55,991 nt of DNA from Longimicrobiales bacterium (lineage in GTDB: Bacteria; Gemmatimonadota; Gemmatimonadetes; Longimicrobiales; RSA9), in the NCBI GenBank assembly GCA_035764935.1, contig DASTYK010000099.1, positions 1-55,991 on the forward strand, written 5' to 3'. The translations under genes were made by a program, and so were the position numbers. The stretch's first letter is position 1. Each line of letters opens with the position of its first letter. A model generated the notes under the pieces. The model had not been told where the DNA came from and made no database searches. It saw only the letters and a list, made by a program, of their open reading frames with translations. Shown here piece by piece: positions 15,886 to 28,710 of this stretch.

Positions 15886-17994
15886 CTATGCGTGCACTTC
15901 CACTTCCTTCTCGCGCTTCGCCTCCTCGACGATCTTCCCGGTCACGTGCTGCGGCGCCTCCTCGTAGCCGTAGAAGCGGCGCGTGTGCACCGCGCGGCCC
16001 TGCGTGAGTGAGCGCAGCATCGTCGCGTACTTGTAGAGCTCGGCCTGCGGCACGAGTGCCTTGATCCGCGTTTTGGCGCCTTCCTGCTCCATGCCGAGGA
16101 TGCGGCCGCGGCGGTGGTTCAGGTCACCCATCACGTCGCCCATGTACGCTTCGGGCGTGATCACTTCGACTTCGACGATCGGCTCGAGGAGCACGGGATC
16201 GGCACTGGCGGCCGCCTTCTGGAAGGCGAGCGACCCGGCGATCTGGAACGCCATGTCGCTGGAGTCGACCGAGTGGTAGGAGCCGAAGAACAGTTCCGCC
16301 TCGAAGTCGACGACGGGGTAGCCGGCGATGATGCCGCGGCGGGCGGCTTCCTGGACCCCCTTGTCGACGGACGGAATGAACTTGCCCGGTACGACACCGC
16401 CCGTGATGGCGTTGGTGAACTCGTAGCCCGCTCCGCGCTCGCGGGGACGGAGCCGCACGTGGGCGTCGCCGAACTGGCCGTGGCCGCCCGTCTGCTTCTT
16501 GTGCTTGCCCTGCGCCTCGGCAGGCTTTCGGATCGTCTCGCGGTACGGGATGCGCGGCTCTTCCGTGACCACCTCGACGTGGTACTTCCGCTTGAGCCGC
16601 TCCATCTGCACGTCCAGGTGCAGCTCGCCGAGCCCGCGGATGATCGTCTGGCGGATCTCGGGGTCATAACCGAACACGAACGTCGGGTCCTCCTCGTGGA
16701 GGCGGTTCAACGCGCCGCCGATCTTGTCCTCGTCGCTGCGCGAGGCCGCGCGGACGGCGAGGGCGATATCGGGCTCGGGGAAGCGGATCGGATCCAGCTC
16801 GACCGCGTCGTCCTCGGCGCTCAGCGTGTCATTCGTGTGGCTGTTCTTCAGCTTCGCGACGACGCCGATGTCACCGGCGTGCAGCCGCTCGACCTCGATG
16901 CGATCGCGCCCGATGGGCACGGAAAGGTGCGCGAGCTTCTCGGCCGCGCTGCGCGTCGCATTGTAGACGTCCTGCCCGTTGGCGACGGTGCCGCTGAAGA
17001 TGCGGAAGTAGCTGAGCTCGCCGACATGCGGCTCGGCCATGGTCTTGAAAATCAGCGCGGCGAACGGGCCCTCATCGGTGCCGAGCAGCTCCATCTCGTC
17101 GTCGCGACCGACATGGTGCGTGAACTCGTGGTGTGCCTGCGCGGGATTCGGCACGATCTCGACGAGTGCCTCGAGCAGCGCACGCACGCCCCAGGTCTTT
17201 TCGGGGGCGCCGCAGAACACCGGAAACAGCTGGCCGTGCAGCATGGCGTCGCGGCAGGCGGCGAGCGCTTCCGCCGTGGTGATCTCGCCGCCTTCGAGGT
17301 AGCGCTCGAGCAGGGCATCGTCGGTTGCCGCGATCGCTTCGAACAGCTCCGTGCGCAGCTGGTTGGCGCGCTCTTCCAGCCCGGCCGGGATCGGCTCCGC
17401 CGTGTACTCGCCTGTTTCTGTGCCCTTCCGGTAGATGTGGGCCTGGCCCGTGAACAGGTTCACGATGCCGCGGAAGTCCTCCCCTTCCCCGATCGGCAGT
17501 TCCGCCGCGAAGGCGTTCGGCGTCATGTGCCGCTTCAGCTCGTCGAGCACCTTCTCGAAGTTGGCGTGCTCGCGGTCCATCTGGGAGATGAAAAAAAGCC
17601 TGGGAATCGACCGCGCCTCGCAGTACTCCCAGACCTTCTCGGTCCCGACCTCGACGCCCGTGGTGGCGCCCACCACGATTACAGCCCCATCGGCGACCCT
17701 GGTCGCGGCGACGGCGTCGCCGGTGAAGTCCAGGTATCCTGGCGTATCGAGCAGGTTGACCTTGACCCCATTCCAGTCGGCGAATGCGACGGCGGTCTGT
17801 ATCGAGATGCCGTGCTCCGTCTCCTCGTCGGTGTACATCGTCAGCGCGGTGCCGTCCCGCACGCTGCCGTGCCGGCGCGACGTCCCCGTCGCGAAGCAGA
17901 GCGCATCGATGAGAGTGGTCTTTCCGGAGCCGCCGTGGCCGAGCACGGCGACGTTGCGGATTCGATCCGAGGTGTATTCCTTCGCAGCCGCCAT
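15886..17994 (-). CDS. Elongation factor G paralogue with altered G4 motif
   Basis: A 702-residue translational GTPase with the EF-G domain series: G domain (GHGGSGKTTL, then LLDTPGYLDF), beta barrel, and domains III-V through a C-terminal RAVHTRRFYGYEEAP. Canonical EF-G drives ribosome translocation. The G1 sequence GHGGSGKT, rather than AHIDAGKT, places it with EF-G-2-type paralogues, whose roles are less clear. The G4 motif that fixes guanine specificity is normally NKxD but reads SQMD (near residue 140). I checked the codons TCC CAG ATG GAC. It is the last gene of a minus-strand run and has its own terminator. I leave the symbol blank because it may not be the housekeeping fusA. Confidence 0.9.
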   Translation of the reverse strand: MAAAKEYTSDRIRNVAVLGHGGSGKTTLIDALCFATGTSRRHGSVRDGTALTMYTDEETEHGISIQTAVAFADWNGVKVNLLDTPGYLDFTGDAVAATRVADGAVIVVGATTGVEVGTEKVWEYCEARSIPRLFFISQMDREHANFEKVLDELKRHMTPNAFAAELPIGEGEDFRGIVNLFTGQAHIYRKGTETGEYTAEPIPAGLEERANQLRTELFEAIAATDDALLERYLEGGEITTAEALAACRDAMLHGQLFPVFCGAPEKTWGVRALLEALVEIVPNPAQAHHEFTHHVGRDDEMELLGTDEGPFAALIFKTMAEPHVGELSYFRIFSGTVANGQDVYNATRSAAEKLAHLSVPIGRDRIEVERLHAGDIGVVAKLKNSHTNDTLSAEDDAVELDPIRFPEPDIALAVRAASRSDEDKIGGALNRLHEEDPTFVFGYDPEIRQTIIRGLGELHLDVQMERLKRKYHVEVVTEEPRIPYRETIRKPAEAQGKHKKQTGGHGQFGDAHVRLRPRERGAGYEFTNAITGGVVPGKFIPSVDKGVQEAARRGIIAGYPVVDFEAELFFGSYHSVDSSDMAFQIAGSLAFQKAAASADPVLLEPIVEVEVITPEAYMGDVMGDLNHRRGRILGMEQEGAKTRIKALVPQAELYKYATMLRSLTQGRAVHTRRFYGYEEAPQHVTGKIVEEAKREKEVEVHA

Positions 17995-18102
17995 GAAGCC
18001 TCCTGACCGGAAGAGCCCCTGAGGGTGGGTGGGGATCCGGATCGTACCGCAAGCGCCGACGAGGCGTCAAGCGTCGCTGCTCACAGCACGGAAAGATCCG
18101 GG

Positions 18103-18148
18103 AAAAACCACCATCCGGTCGGGAGAACCCGGGTAGTGGATGGGGTTT
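18103..18148 (-). terminator. Probable terminator after the rhomboid gene
   Basis: Arms AAACCACCATCC and GGATGGGGTTT pair, with one bulged base, around a loop of about 20 bases. An A-run on the plus strand gives a U-run for the minus-strand transcript. Located about 100 bases after the rhomboid stop. Confidence 0.5.
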
Positions 18149-18245
18149 CGACCGACTGGTCAGGACGCAGGAATGACGCCGGGCAGGCGGGCCAGCGCGC
18201 GAGGGGAGCGGCGGCCTCGATTGACGGCCGCGCTCCGGGCAGCGC

Positions 18246-19115
18246 CTAGTTCTGTCGGTACCGCTTCGATGCCTCGTCCAGCAGCCGCCGCTCGTCCGCG
18301 GTAAGGCTGGCGATGCCCTGGGTGCTGATCTTGTCCAGCACGCGGTCGAGCTGATCGAGCATGCGCGCATCGTCGGCCCGCCGCTGCTGCGGCGGCGGCT
18401 GCTGCGGTGGCGGCGGCGCGGCGCTGCTGCTGCCGCTGCGCCCGCCGGGAACGACCGTGAGGTTCTTGTTCCGGCGCTTCGGCATCGCCCCGCGGATCCG
18501 GGACATCATCCCCCCGCTTCCGTAGCGTCGGTGTCCGGCGAAGCGCAGGTAGAGGTAGCCACCCGCGAGGCCGCCCAGGTGGGCGAAATGTGCGACGCCG
18601 TCTCTCGCTCCACCGACCGCGTTCATCAGGCTGAGCACGAACATGAACGCAACGAGCCACTTCGCCTTCACGGGCAGGATGCCCCAGATGTAGATCGGCA
18701 TGTCCGGATAGAACATGGCGAACGCGAGCAGCACGCCGTAGACGCCCGCGGAGGCGCCGATGATGGGCGCATCGTAGGCGAAGAAGAACGAGAGGGCCGC
18801 GCCGCCCAGCCCGGACACGAGCCAGAAGATGAGGAAGCCCCGCGAGCCGAGCCGGTCCTCCAGCGGCGGCCCGAAGAAGAACAGGGCGATCATGTTGAAG
18901 ATCAGGTGCCCGAACCCGCCGTGCGCGAACATGTACGTGATCAGCGTCCACGGCCGCACGAGTGTGAGTGCGGGGACGAACGCGAGCTGCATCGTGAGGG
19001 ACGGAATCACGTTCTGCAGCAGAAACACCACGGTGTTCGCGATCAGCAGCCGCCCCACCCAGGGAGACATGCTGAAGCCGCCGAAACCGCCGAAGGAAGA
19101 ACCTCTGTACGCCAT
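18246..19115 (-). CDS. Rhomboid family intramembrane serine protease
   Basis: A 289-residue membrane protein with about six membrane segments. The catalytic serine is in IIGASAGVYG (S122) and the histidine in VAHFAHLGGLAGG (H176). HGGFGHLIFNM (about 65-75) forms the oxyanion-side motif. Rhomboids cleave membrane proteins within the bilayer. After the membrane domain comes a basic stretch, a Pro/Gln-rich linker and a C-terminal helical segment (LDQLDRVLDKISTQGIASL) of the DUF6576 type found in many bacterial rhomboids. It lies 60 bases after ddl on the same strand. Confidence 0.92.
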   Translation of the reverse strand: MAYRGSSFGGFGGFSMSPWVGRLLIANTVVFLLQNVIPSLTMQLAFVPALTLVRPWTLITYMFAHGGFGHLIFNMIALFFFGPPLEDRLGSRGFLIFWLVSGLGGAALSFFFAYDAPIIGASAGVYGVLLAFAMFYPDMPIYIWGILPVKAKWLVAFMFVLSLMNAVGGARDGVAHFAHLGGLAGGYLYLRFAGHRRYGSGGMMSRIRGAMPKRRNKNLTVVPGGRSGSSSAAPPPPQQPPPQQRRADDARMLDQLDRVLDKISTQGIASLTADERRLLDEASKRYRQN

Positions 19116-19175
19116 CTGATCGTCCTGGTGCGCGCGACCGCACGCACCTCGAATTTCGTTTGTCGGAAGAGAGTG

Positions 19176-20207
<1,032 letters not shown>

Positions 20208-20305
20208 TCAGGGGCCCTGCCCCTCTCGCTCCACTCGCCTCGTTGCAAACCGATCTACCCTGTTCACGAGCTGGCCGCCGCACCCGACGGGCCGCAGCGG
20301 CCCGC

Positions 20306-21697
20306 TTACTGGGTCAAGTACCGTACCACGTCGTAGCGTGTGATGATGCCGCGCAGCTCGCCATTCGACGCCACCAGCACGGCCGGGTTCTGCCGAGTCA
20401 GCATGCGACCCACCCCGCTCATGGGCGTGGCCGCATCCACGACGGGGAGCGGCTCGTCCATCACTTCCTCGACGGTCCGGTCGAGCACGGCCGGGTCCTC
20501 GATGACGCGCGCCATGAGCGACGACTCGGCGAGCGAGCCCACGCAGCGGCCGTCGTCGCAGACCGGAAGCTGTGAGATGTTGTACGTATTGATCAGCGCG
20601 AGTGCCTGGCGCAGCTTCGCGTGCGGCTCGACGGACACGAGTGCCGGCGCCGGGCCCTCCTTGCGCTCGATCATCTCCTCCGCGCGCAGGCGCTCGGGCT
20701 CGAGCAGCCGGTTCTCCCGCAGCCACTCGTCGTTGTAGACCTTGCTCAGGTAGCGCTCGCCGGTGTCCGGCAGCACGCAGACGACGAGCGCGTCCGGATC
20801 GTCCACCTGCTGCGCGACCTGGACAGCGAGCGTCGCGATCAGCCCCGCGCTGCCCCCCACGAACAGGCCTTCCTCGCGCGTCAGCCGGCGCGCCATCCGG
20901 AAGGCGTCGCGATCGCTCACGGAATGGAACTCGTCGATGATCTCGAAGTCCAGCGTCGAGGGCAGCTTGTCGTTGCCGATCCCCTCCACCTTGTACGGTG
21001 CGCCCTCCCCCTTCTCGTGCGTCGCGTGGTAGTGCGCGAAGATGGAGCCGACCGGGTCGCCGGCGATCACGCGCACCTTCGGGTTGCGCTCCTTCAGGTA
21101 GCGCGCGACGCCGCTGGTCGTGCCGCCTGTCCCGGCCGAGCCGACGAAGTGCGTGATGCGCCCCTCCGTCTGCTCCCAGATCTCGGGGCCCGTCGTACGG
21201 TAGTGAGCCTCGGGGTTGACCGGGTTGTAGAACTGGTCGGCGAGGATCGCACCGGGCGTCTCCTGCACGATGCGCTTGGCTGTCTGCACGTAGTTGTCCG
21301 GGTGATCGGGCGGCACGGCCGTCGGTGTCACGACGACGTCCGCGCCGAACGCCTTGAGCAGCCGCACCTTCTCCTGGCTCATCTTGTCCGGCATCGTGAA
21401 GATGCAGCGGTAGCCCCGGATGGCGGCGGCGATCGCGAGCCCCACACCCGTGTTGCCGCTCGTCCCCTCGACGATGACGCCACCCGGCTTCAGCCTGCCG
21501 TCCCGCTCGGCCGCCTCGATCATCGCGAGGCCGATGCGGTCCTTGACCGAGCCGCCCGGATTGAAGAACTCCGCCTTGGCATACACCGGCGTACGGGCGG
21601 TGCCGGTCACCCGGTTGAGGCGGATGAGCGGCGTCCACCCGATCGTGTCCAGCACGTTCGCGTACGGGCGCGCATGTGCACGCGGTGCATCACTCAT
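20306..21697 (-). CDS. Cystathionine beta-synthase with CBS pair
   Basis: A 463-residue PLP enzyme of the beta-family. The PLP lysine lies in NPGGSVKDR (K52), the substrate loop in EGTSGNTGVGLA, and the cofactor phosphate loop in GSAGTGGTTSG. A C-terminal pair of CBS domains follows (about 335-463: SVEPHAKLRQALALINTYNI to RYDVVRYLTQ), the layout of cystathionine beta-synthases rather than plain cysteine synthases. It would condense serine or O-acetylserine with homocysteine or sulfide. The CBS pair may sense adenosyl ligands. The ATG is eight bases inside the end of the TonB-domain lipoprotein gene, so they are coupled. Confidence 0.9.
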   Translation of the reverse strand: MSDAPRAHARPYANVLDTIGWTPLIRLNRVTGTARTPVYAKAEFFNPGGSVKDRIGLAMIEAAERDGRLKPGGVIVEGTSGNTGVGLAIAAAIRGYRCIFTMPDKMSQEKVRLLKAFGADVVVTPTAVPPDHPDNYVQTAKRIVQETPGAILADQFYNPVNPEAHYRTTGPEIWEQTEGRITHFVGSAGTGGTTSGVARYLKERNPKVRVIAGDPVGSIFAHYHATHEKGEGAPYKVEGIGNDKLPSTLDFEIIDEFHSVSDRDAFRMARRLTREEGLFVGGSAGLIATLAVQVAQQVDDPDALVVCVLPDTGERYLSKVYNDEWLRENRLLEPERLRAEEMIERKEGPAPALVSVEPHAKLRQALALINTYNISQLPVCDDGRCVGSLAESSLMARVIEDPAVLDRTVEEVMDEPLPVVDAATPMSGVGRMLTRQNPAVLVASNGELRGIITRYDVVRYLTQ

Positions 21698-22082
21698 CCG
21701 AGCCTCCGGTCGGGGTGCCCATCGCGTCGAGCGTATCCACGCGGAAGCGCACCGGCACACGCGTCCACGCCGGCACGCGACGATCCGCCCGACGAGCCGG
21801 CGTGAAGCGCAGCTTCCACGCGCCGCGCACGGCGGCGGAGTCGAACTGGTTCACGCCGCTCGACACGTCGACGCTCACGCTGTCCACGTCGCCGCGCTCC
21901 GTCACGTGCACGAGCAGCATGGTCTCACCCTCGGCCTGCGCGTCCCACAGCTCACCCGCGGGATACTCGAAGGGGGTACCATCCGGGATGAGCGCGGGTG
22001 GCTCTTCGGACGACTGCAGCTCACCCTCGCACGCGGCCAGGAGCGCGGGCACCAGGAGAAGCAGGGGCAGGCGGATCTTCAT
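21690..22082 (-). CDS. Lipoprotein with TonB C-terminal-like domain
   Basis: A 130-residue protein with a lipoprotein signal (MKIRLPLLLLVPALLAAC, lipobox LAAC). A single TonB-C-like fold is recognisable by ETMLLVHVTERGDVDSVSV and GAWKLRFTPARR, then VPVRFRV. TonB-C domains usually contact receptor plugs, but stand-alone lipoprotein versions are of unknown role. It starts 11 bases after mutS and overlaps the CBS gene by eight bases. Confidence 0.8.
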   Translation of the reverse strand: MKIRLPLLLLVPALLAACEGELQSSEEPPALIPDGTPFEYPAGELWDAQAEGETMLLVHVTERGDVDSVSVDVSSGVNQFDSAAVRGAWKLRFTPARRADRRVPAWTRVPVRFRVDTLDAMGTPTGGSDE

Positions 22083-22093
22083 CGGTCCTCGGG

Positions 22094-24727
22094 TCAGGGG
22101 TTGTGCCGCGTCGGCGTGCCGGGGGCAGCGCCGATCATGTCGTGCAGCTCGGCAAGGATCGTCAGTGCCTGGATGGGGGTCAGCCGGTCCACGTCGAGTC
22201 GACGCAGGCGCTCCAGCACCGCCGGCTCCGGCTGGTGGAAGAGCGAAAGCTGATCACGCGCCGCTGCGGCCGGCGCATGAGCGCCACTGCGGCCGAGCCC
22301 CGCACCCGCGCCGCCGTGTGCGCCCTCGAGCTCGTGCAGGATTTCGCGGGCCCGTGCGACGACCTCCGCCGGCAGCCCTGCCAGCCGGCCGACCTCGATG
22401 CCGTAGCTGCGGTCGGCGCCGCCCGGCTGCAGGTGGTGCAGGAACACGATGTCGTGACCGACTTCGCGCACCGCGACATTGAAGTTCACGAGTGCCGCCA
22501 GCAGCTCCGACAGCTGCGTCAGCTCATGGTAGTGCGTCGCGAAGATCGTCTTGGCGCCGGTCGTCTCGTGCAGGTGCTCGGTGACCGCCCATGCGATGCT
22601 CACCCCGTCGTACGTTGCCGTACCGCGGCCGATCTCGTCGAGCAGCACGAGCGAGCTGCGTGTGGCGTTGTGCAGGATCGCCGCGGTCTCGTGCATCTCG
22701 ACCATGAACGTCGACTGCCCGCGCACGAGATTGTCGCTCGCCCCGACCCGCGTGAAGATGCGATCGCACACCGGCAGCCGCGCCCGTCCCGCAGGCACGA
22801 AGCTGCCGATCTGCGCGAGCAGCTGGATCAGTCCGACCTGGCGCAGCAGCGTGCTCTTGCCGGCCATGTTGGGGCCGGTCAGGATCATGATGCGCTGGTC
22901 TTCGTCGAGCACCACGTCGTTCGGGATGAACGCTTCGCGCGGCATCATCGTCTCGACGACGGGATGGCGGCCCGCCCGGATCTCGAGCGCGTAGCCGCTG
23001 TGCACCTCCGGGCGCACGTAGTCGCGACGTTCGGCAAGGTGTGCAAGCGTGCAGAGCACATCGAGCTCTGCAACCGACGCGGCGGTATCCTGCAGCCGCG
23101 TCGTCTGCTCCGCCACCTGCGCGCGCACCTCACCGAACAGTCTGACTTCGAGCGACGCGATGCGCTCCTCGGCGGTGAGCACCTTCTGCTCCCACGACTT
23201 CAGCTCCGGCGTGACGTAACGCTCCGCATTGGCGAGCGTCTGCTTGCGCTCGTAATCGGCCGGCACCCGCTCGGCGTTCGCGCGCGTCACCTCGATGAAG
23301 TAGCCGAACACCTTGTTGTACCCGACCTTGAGCGAGCTGATGCCGGTGCGCTCGCGCTCCTGCGCCTGCAGCCGCGCGATCGTGTCCTGCGCACCGTCGC
23401 GCAGCAGGCGCAGCTCGTCCAGCGCCTGGTCGTACCCCTCGCGGATCACGCCGCCACTGCCGGCCGCGGGATCGGGCGTGTCCGCAAGGGCACGCGCGAG
23501 GAGTGCGTGCACGTCGCCCAGCGTGTCCAGTGCCGAGATGCGGTTCAGCATCGGCGCGCGCACACCCTCGAGCGCGCCATGCAGTGCAGGCAGTCGCTGC
23601 AGTGCCGCGCGCAGTGCGCCGAGATCGCGGGGCTGCGCGCGGGCCGCACCGACCCTGGCCGCGAGCCGTTCCAGGTCGCGGATCTCCTTCAGCTCGGTCC
23701 GCACCGCCCGCCGGCGCGGCGCGTCCTCCAGCAGCTCGGCAACCGCGTCCTGCCGCGCCCAGATCCGCTCGGCGGAGAGCAGCGGGCGGAGCACCCAGCG
23801 ACGCAGCAGACGGGCGCCCATCGCGGTGAGCGTTTCGTCGATGACGTCGATCAGGGTCGCCGCACGACTTCCCCGCGCATCGGAGCGCAGCGGCTCGACC
23901 AGCTCGAGGTTGCGGCGGGTCATCTCGTCCAGCGCCATGGCAGCGCCGCTGCGCTCCAGGCGGGGCGGCCGCAGCGCCGCGAGCGCCCCGGGCTGCACCT
24001 CGCCCAGGTACGCGACCAGGGCGCCCAGTGCGCCGATGCAGGGACCGTCCTCGGGCTGGAACCCGAACCCCGCGAGGCCGTGGACACGGTAGCGGCGCTG
24101 GAGCTCATCGGCGGCCGCGTCGGCCTCGAACAGCCAGTCCGGCCGGAAGGTCCGGACGGGCAGCGGTCCGGACCACTCCCGGCTCTCCCACGACGCCGGC
24201 AGCAGCAGCTCCGCCGGCTCCAGCCGCGCCAGCTCCGCCTCCAGCGCCGCCTGCTCCACCTGCAGCGCGATCACCTCGCCCGTGGAGATGTCCGCGGCCG
24301 CAATCGCCAGCTCCCCGGCACCCGCCTCGCGCAGCGCGACGAGGAAGTTGTTGCGCCGGTCGGACAGCAGTGAGTCCGACAGGAGCGCGCCCGGCGTGAC
24401 GGTCTCGAGCACCTCGCGGCGGACGATGCCCTTCGCCTCGGCCGGGTCCTCGACCTGCTCGCAGATCGCGACGCGCTGGCCAAGCCGGATCAGGCGCTCG
24501 ATGTACTCGTCGCGGGCCCGCGCCGGCACACCCGCCAGCGGGACGTTCGCCGCGCCGCCGTTGTTGCGGGACGTGAGTGTCAGGCCGAGCAGCCGGGCCC
24601 CTTCCTCGGCGTCCTCACAGAACATTTCGTAGAAGTCGCCGACGCGAAAAAATACGAGCGCATCCGGGTGGCGCGACTTGGCGTCGCGCCACTGTTGCAT
24701 CAGCGGGGTGTCGTCCGACTTCGGCAT
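22094..24727 (-). CDS. mutS: DNA mismatch repair protein MutS
   Basis: An 877-residue mismatch sensor. The N-terminal mismatch-binding motif is VFFRVGDFYEMF, preceded by MQQWRDAKSRHPDA. Connector and lever regions follow, then the ABC-type ATPase with P-loop TGPNMAGKST (near residue 615), the DEIGRGTATYDG Walker B region and ATHYHELTQL. Length is normal for MutS1. I chose ATG 24727, since the open frame beyond is unconserved. First gene of the minus-strand run through the EF-G paralogue and divergent from sucA. No mutL is present. Confidence 0.96.
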   Translation of the reverse strand: MPKSDDTPLMQQWRDAKSRHPDALVFFRVGDFYEMFCEDAEEGARLLGLTLTSRNNGGAANVPLAGVPARARDEYIERLIRLGQRVAICEQVEDPAEAKGIVRREVLETVTPGALLSDSLLSDRRNNFLVALREAGAGELAIAAADISTGEVIALQVEQAALEAELARLEPAELLLPASWESREWSGPLPVRTFRPDWLFEADAAADELQRRYRVHGLAGFGFQPEDGPCIGALGALVAYLGEVQPGALAALRPPRLERSGAAMALDEMTRRNLELVEPLRSDARGSRAATLIDVIDETLTAMGARLLRRWVLRPLLSAERIWARQDAVAELLEDAPRRRAVRTELKEIRDLERLAARVGAARAQPRDLGALRAALQRLPALHGALEGVRAPMLNRISALDTLGDVHALLARALADTPDPAAGSGGVIREGYDQALDELRLLRDGAQDTIARLQAQERERTGISSLKVGYNKVFGYFIEVTRANAERVPADYERKQTLANAERYVTPELKSWEQKVLTAEERIASLEVRLFGEVRAQVAEQTTRLQDTAASVAELDVLCTLAHLAERRDYVRPEVHSGYALEIRAGRHPVVETMMPREAFIPNDVVLDEDQRIMILTGPNMAGKSTLLRQVGLIQLLAQIGSFVPAGRARLPVCDRIFTRVGASDNLVRGQSTFMVEMHETAAILHNATRSSLVLLDEIGRGTATYDGVSIAWAVTEHLHETTGAKTIFATHYHELTQLSELLAALVNFNVAVREVGHDIVFLHHLQPGGADRSYGIEVGRLAGLPAEVVARAREILHELEGAHGGAGAGLGRSGAHAPAAAARDQLSLFHQPEPAVLERLRRLDVDRLTPIQALTILAELHDMIGAAPGTPTRHNP

Positions 24728-24874
24728 GCCGGCACGATAACCGCAGCGTGGATCGGGCGGCAACACGAGCACACGCGTGCGCTTTACTTCCCTCTGTGGC
24801 AGGGTCATCTTTCAGTGCTTTGTCCGGGCGCCGGAGTGGCGCCACAGAATTCGCCCTTCACGGGCGTCGATCAA

Positions 24875-27679
<2,805 letters not shown>

Positions 27680-27716
27680 TCCGGGCGGTCCCGGGCTGCC
27701 GGGCAGGCCTCACGCG

Positions 27717-27745
27717 ACGGCCGGCGGTACAGTACCGCCGGCCGT
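27717..27745. terminator. Strong hairpin after sucA
   Basis: Perfect 13-bp stem ACGGCCGGCGGTA/TACCGCCGGCCGT with a 3-base loop, 38 bases after the sucA stop. There is no long U-run, so it may be a weak terminator or a 3'-end stabiliser. Confidence 0.6.
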
Positions 27746-27819
27746 TCGCTCACTGCCCCGCTGCAGGGCACGCGACTTGCCCCCGCAAAGCGCCGATCGT
27801 GCACATTCCAGGAGGCGCC

Positions 27820-27999
27820 ATGTCCTCGTTCGGCATCTACATCATCGGCTTCGTCATCCTCATCATCGGTCTGGCCATTGCCGCGACCCTGCTCGGCGTA
27901 CCGACGGTGTGGATCGGTGTGGGAATCATCGTGCTCATCGGGCTGGGCATCCTCAGCGGCGTATCCCGCACGCGGAACCCGGATCCGCCGGAGTCGTAG
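27820..27999 (+). CDS. Small two-helix membrane protein
   Basis: A 59-residue protein: a short N-terminus, then hydrophobic segments FGIYIIGFVILIIGLAIAAT and VWIGVGIIVLIGLGIL, with a polar basic tail. An ideal ribosome site (AGGAGG) lies just before the ATG, supporting expression; a GTG at 27799 in the same frame lacks one. I do not recognise a named family and assign no function. Confidence 0.75.
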   Translation: MSSFGIYIIGFVILIIGLAIAATLLGVPTVWIGVGIIVLIGLGILSGVSRTRNPDPPES

Positions 28000-28030
28000 G
28001 CCACGAACTTGGCCGGGGCGCGAACCGGCC

Positions 28031-28096
28031 TTCCGCGCGGTGTGCGAGACCGCCCGCGATGCCTGCTGACACGGAACGGCCGCGCGGAACGTTTTT
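28031..28096 (+). terminator. Possible terminator with long loop
   Basis: TTCCGCGCGG at 28031-28040 pairs with CCGCGCGGAA at 28080-28089, followed by CGTTTTT. The loop is about 40 bases. Located after the small membrane protein gene. Confidence 0.45.
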
Positions 28097-28149
28097 CCTG
28101 AAGTGGGGCTAAATTTCCTTCTGCGTACACAGGTTCACCGGGAAGGAAC

Positions 28150-28710
28150 GTGGATTCGCTGGTCGTTGTCACGCATCCGCAGCCGCTGCTGCTCGAGGCC
28201 CGTCCGATCCGACACCCGGACACCCCGCCCGGGAGTGCCGCGCTCGCGTATTACCACGAGAACCGACTCGTTGCGCGCGGCGTCGTCGCGGAGACGGCGG
28301 TGCCGGCGATCCGCAGCCTGCTGCGCATGCCGGTCGCCGTCGCACTGGCGGCGACGGAGGATCCCGATCACAACATCGAGGCGCGTGTCTGCCTCGTCCT
28401 GCCCGTGGATGCGGGCGAGCTGCAGCGTTTCATCGAGGACGACGAGGAGGAGCCGGACGAGCCGTGGAAGGCCAGCGTGCCGGCGCCCCCGTTCGAGACG
28501 GAGTCTTCTTCCTCCTATGAAGACGACGACGAGGAAGATGACCAGGCGCGGCTCGCGCTGCTGCCGATCGGCAACGTCGTACGCGGCGCAGGCGACCGGC
28601 ACCATGAAGACGTTGCTGCAGACGCGCGTGAGATGCTGCAGAACCTGCTGGCCGGCCGCGCTCGCGGTGCAGTGGACAAGGCCATTGACGATCTGCTCGA
28701 CAGCCTCTGA
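28150..28710 (+). CDS. Acidic hypothetical protein coupled to a UDG-like gene
   Basis: A 186-residue soluble protein I do not recognise. It has two strongly acidic patches, FIEDDEEEPDEPW near residue 97 and SYEDDDEEDDQ near 121, and a C-terminal amphipathic helix (ADAREMLQNLLAGRARGAVD). The GTG start follows GGAAGGAA. Its TGA overlaps the likely CTG start of the uracil-DNA-glycosylase-like gene, so both are probably made together. The acid-rich profile recalls DNA-mimic proteins, but that is only a compositional similarity. Confidence 0.75.
   Translation: MDSLVVVTHPQPLLLEARPIRHPDTPPGSAALAYYHENRLVARGVVAETAVPAIRSLLRMPVAVALAATEDPDHNIEARVCLVLPVDAGELQRFIEDDEEEPDEPWKASVPAPPFETESSSSYEDDDEEDDQARLALLPIGNVVRGAGDRHHEDVAADAREMLQNLLAGRARGAVDKAIDDLLDSL

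Noticed and set aside
21998-24373. A 791-codon open frame antisense to mutS
   Set aside because: Composition is His/Arg/Asp-rich without domains, the usual shadow of a high-GC gene.
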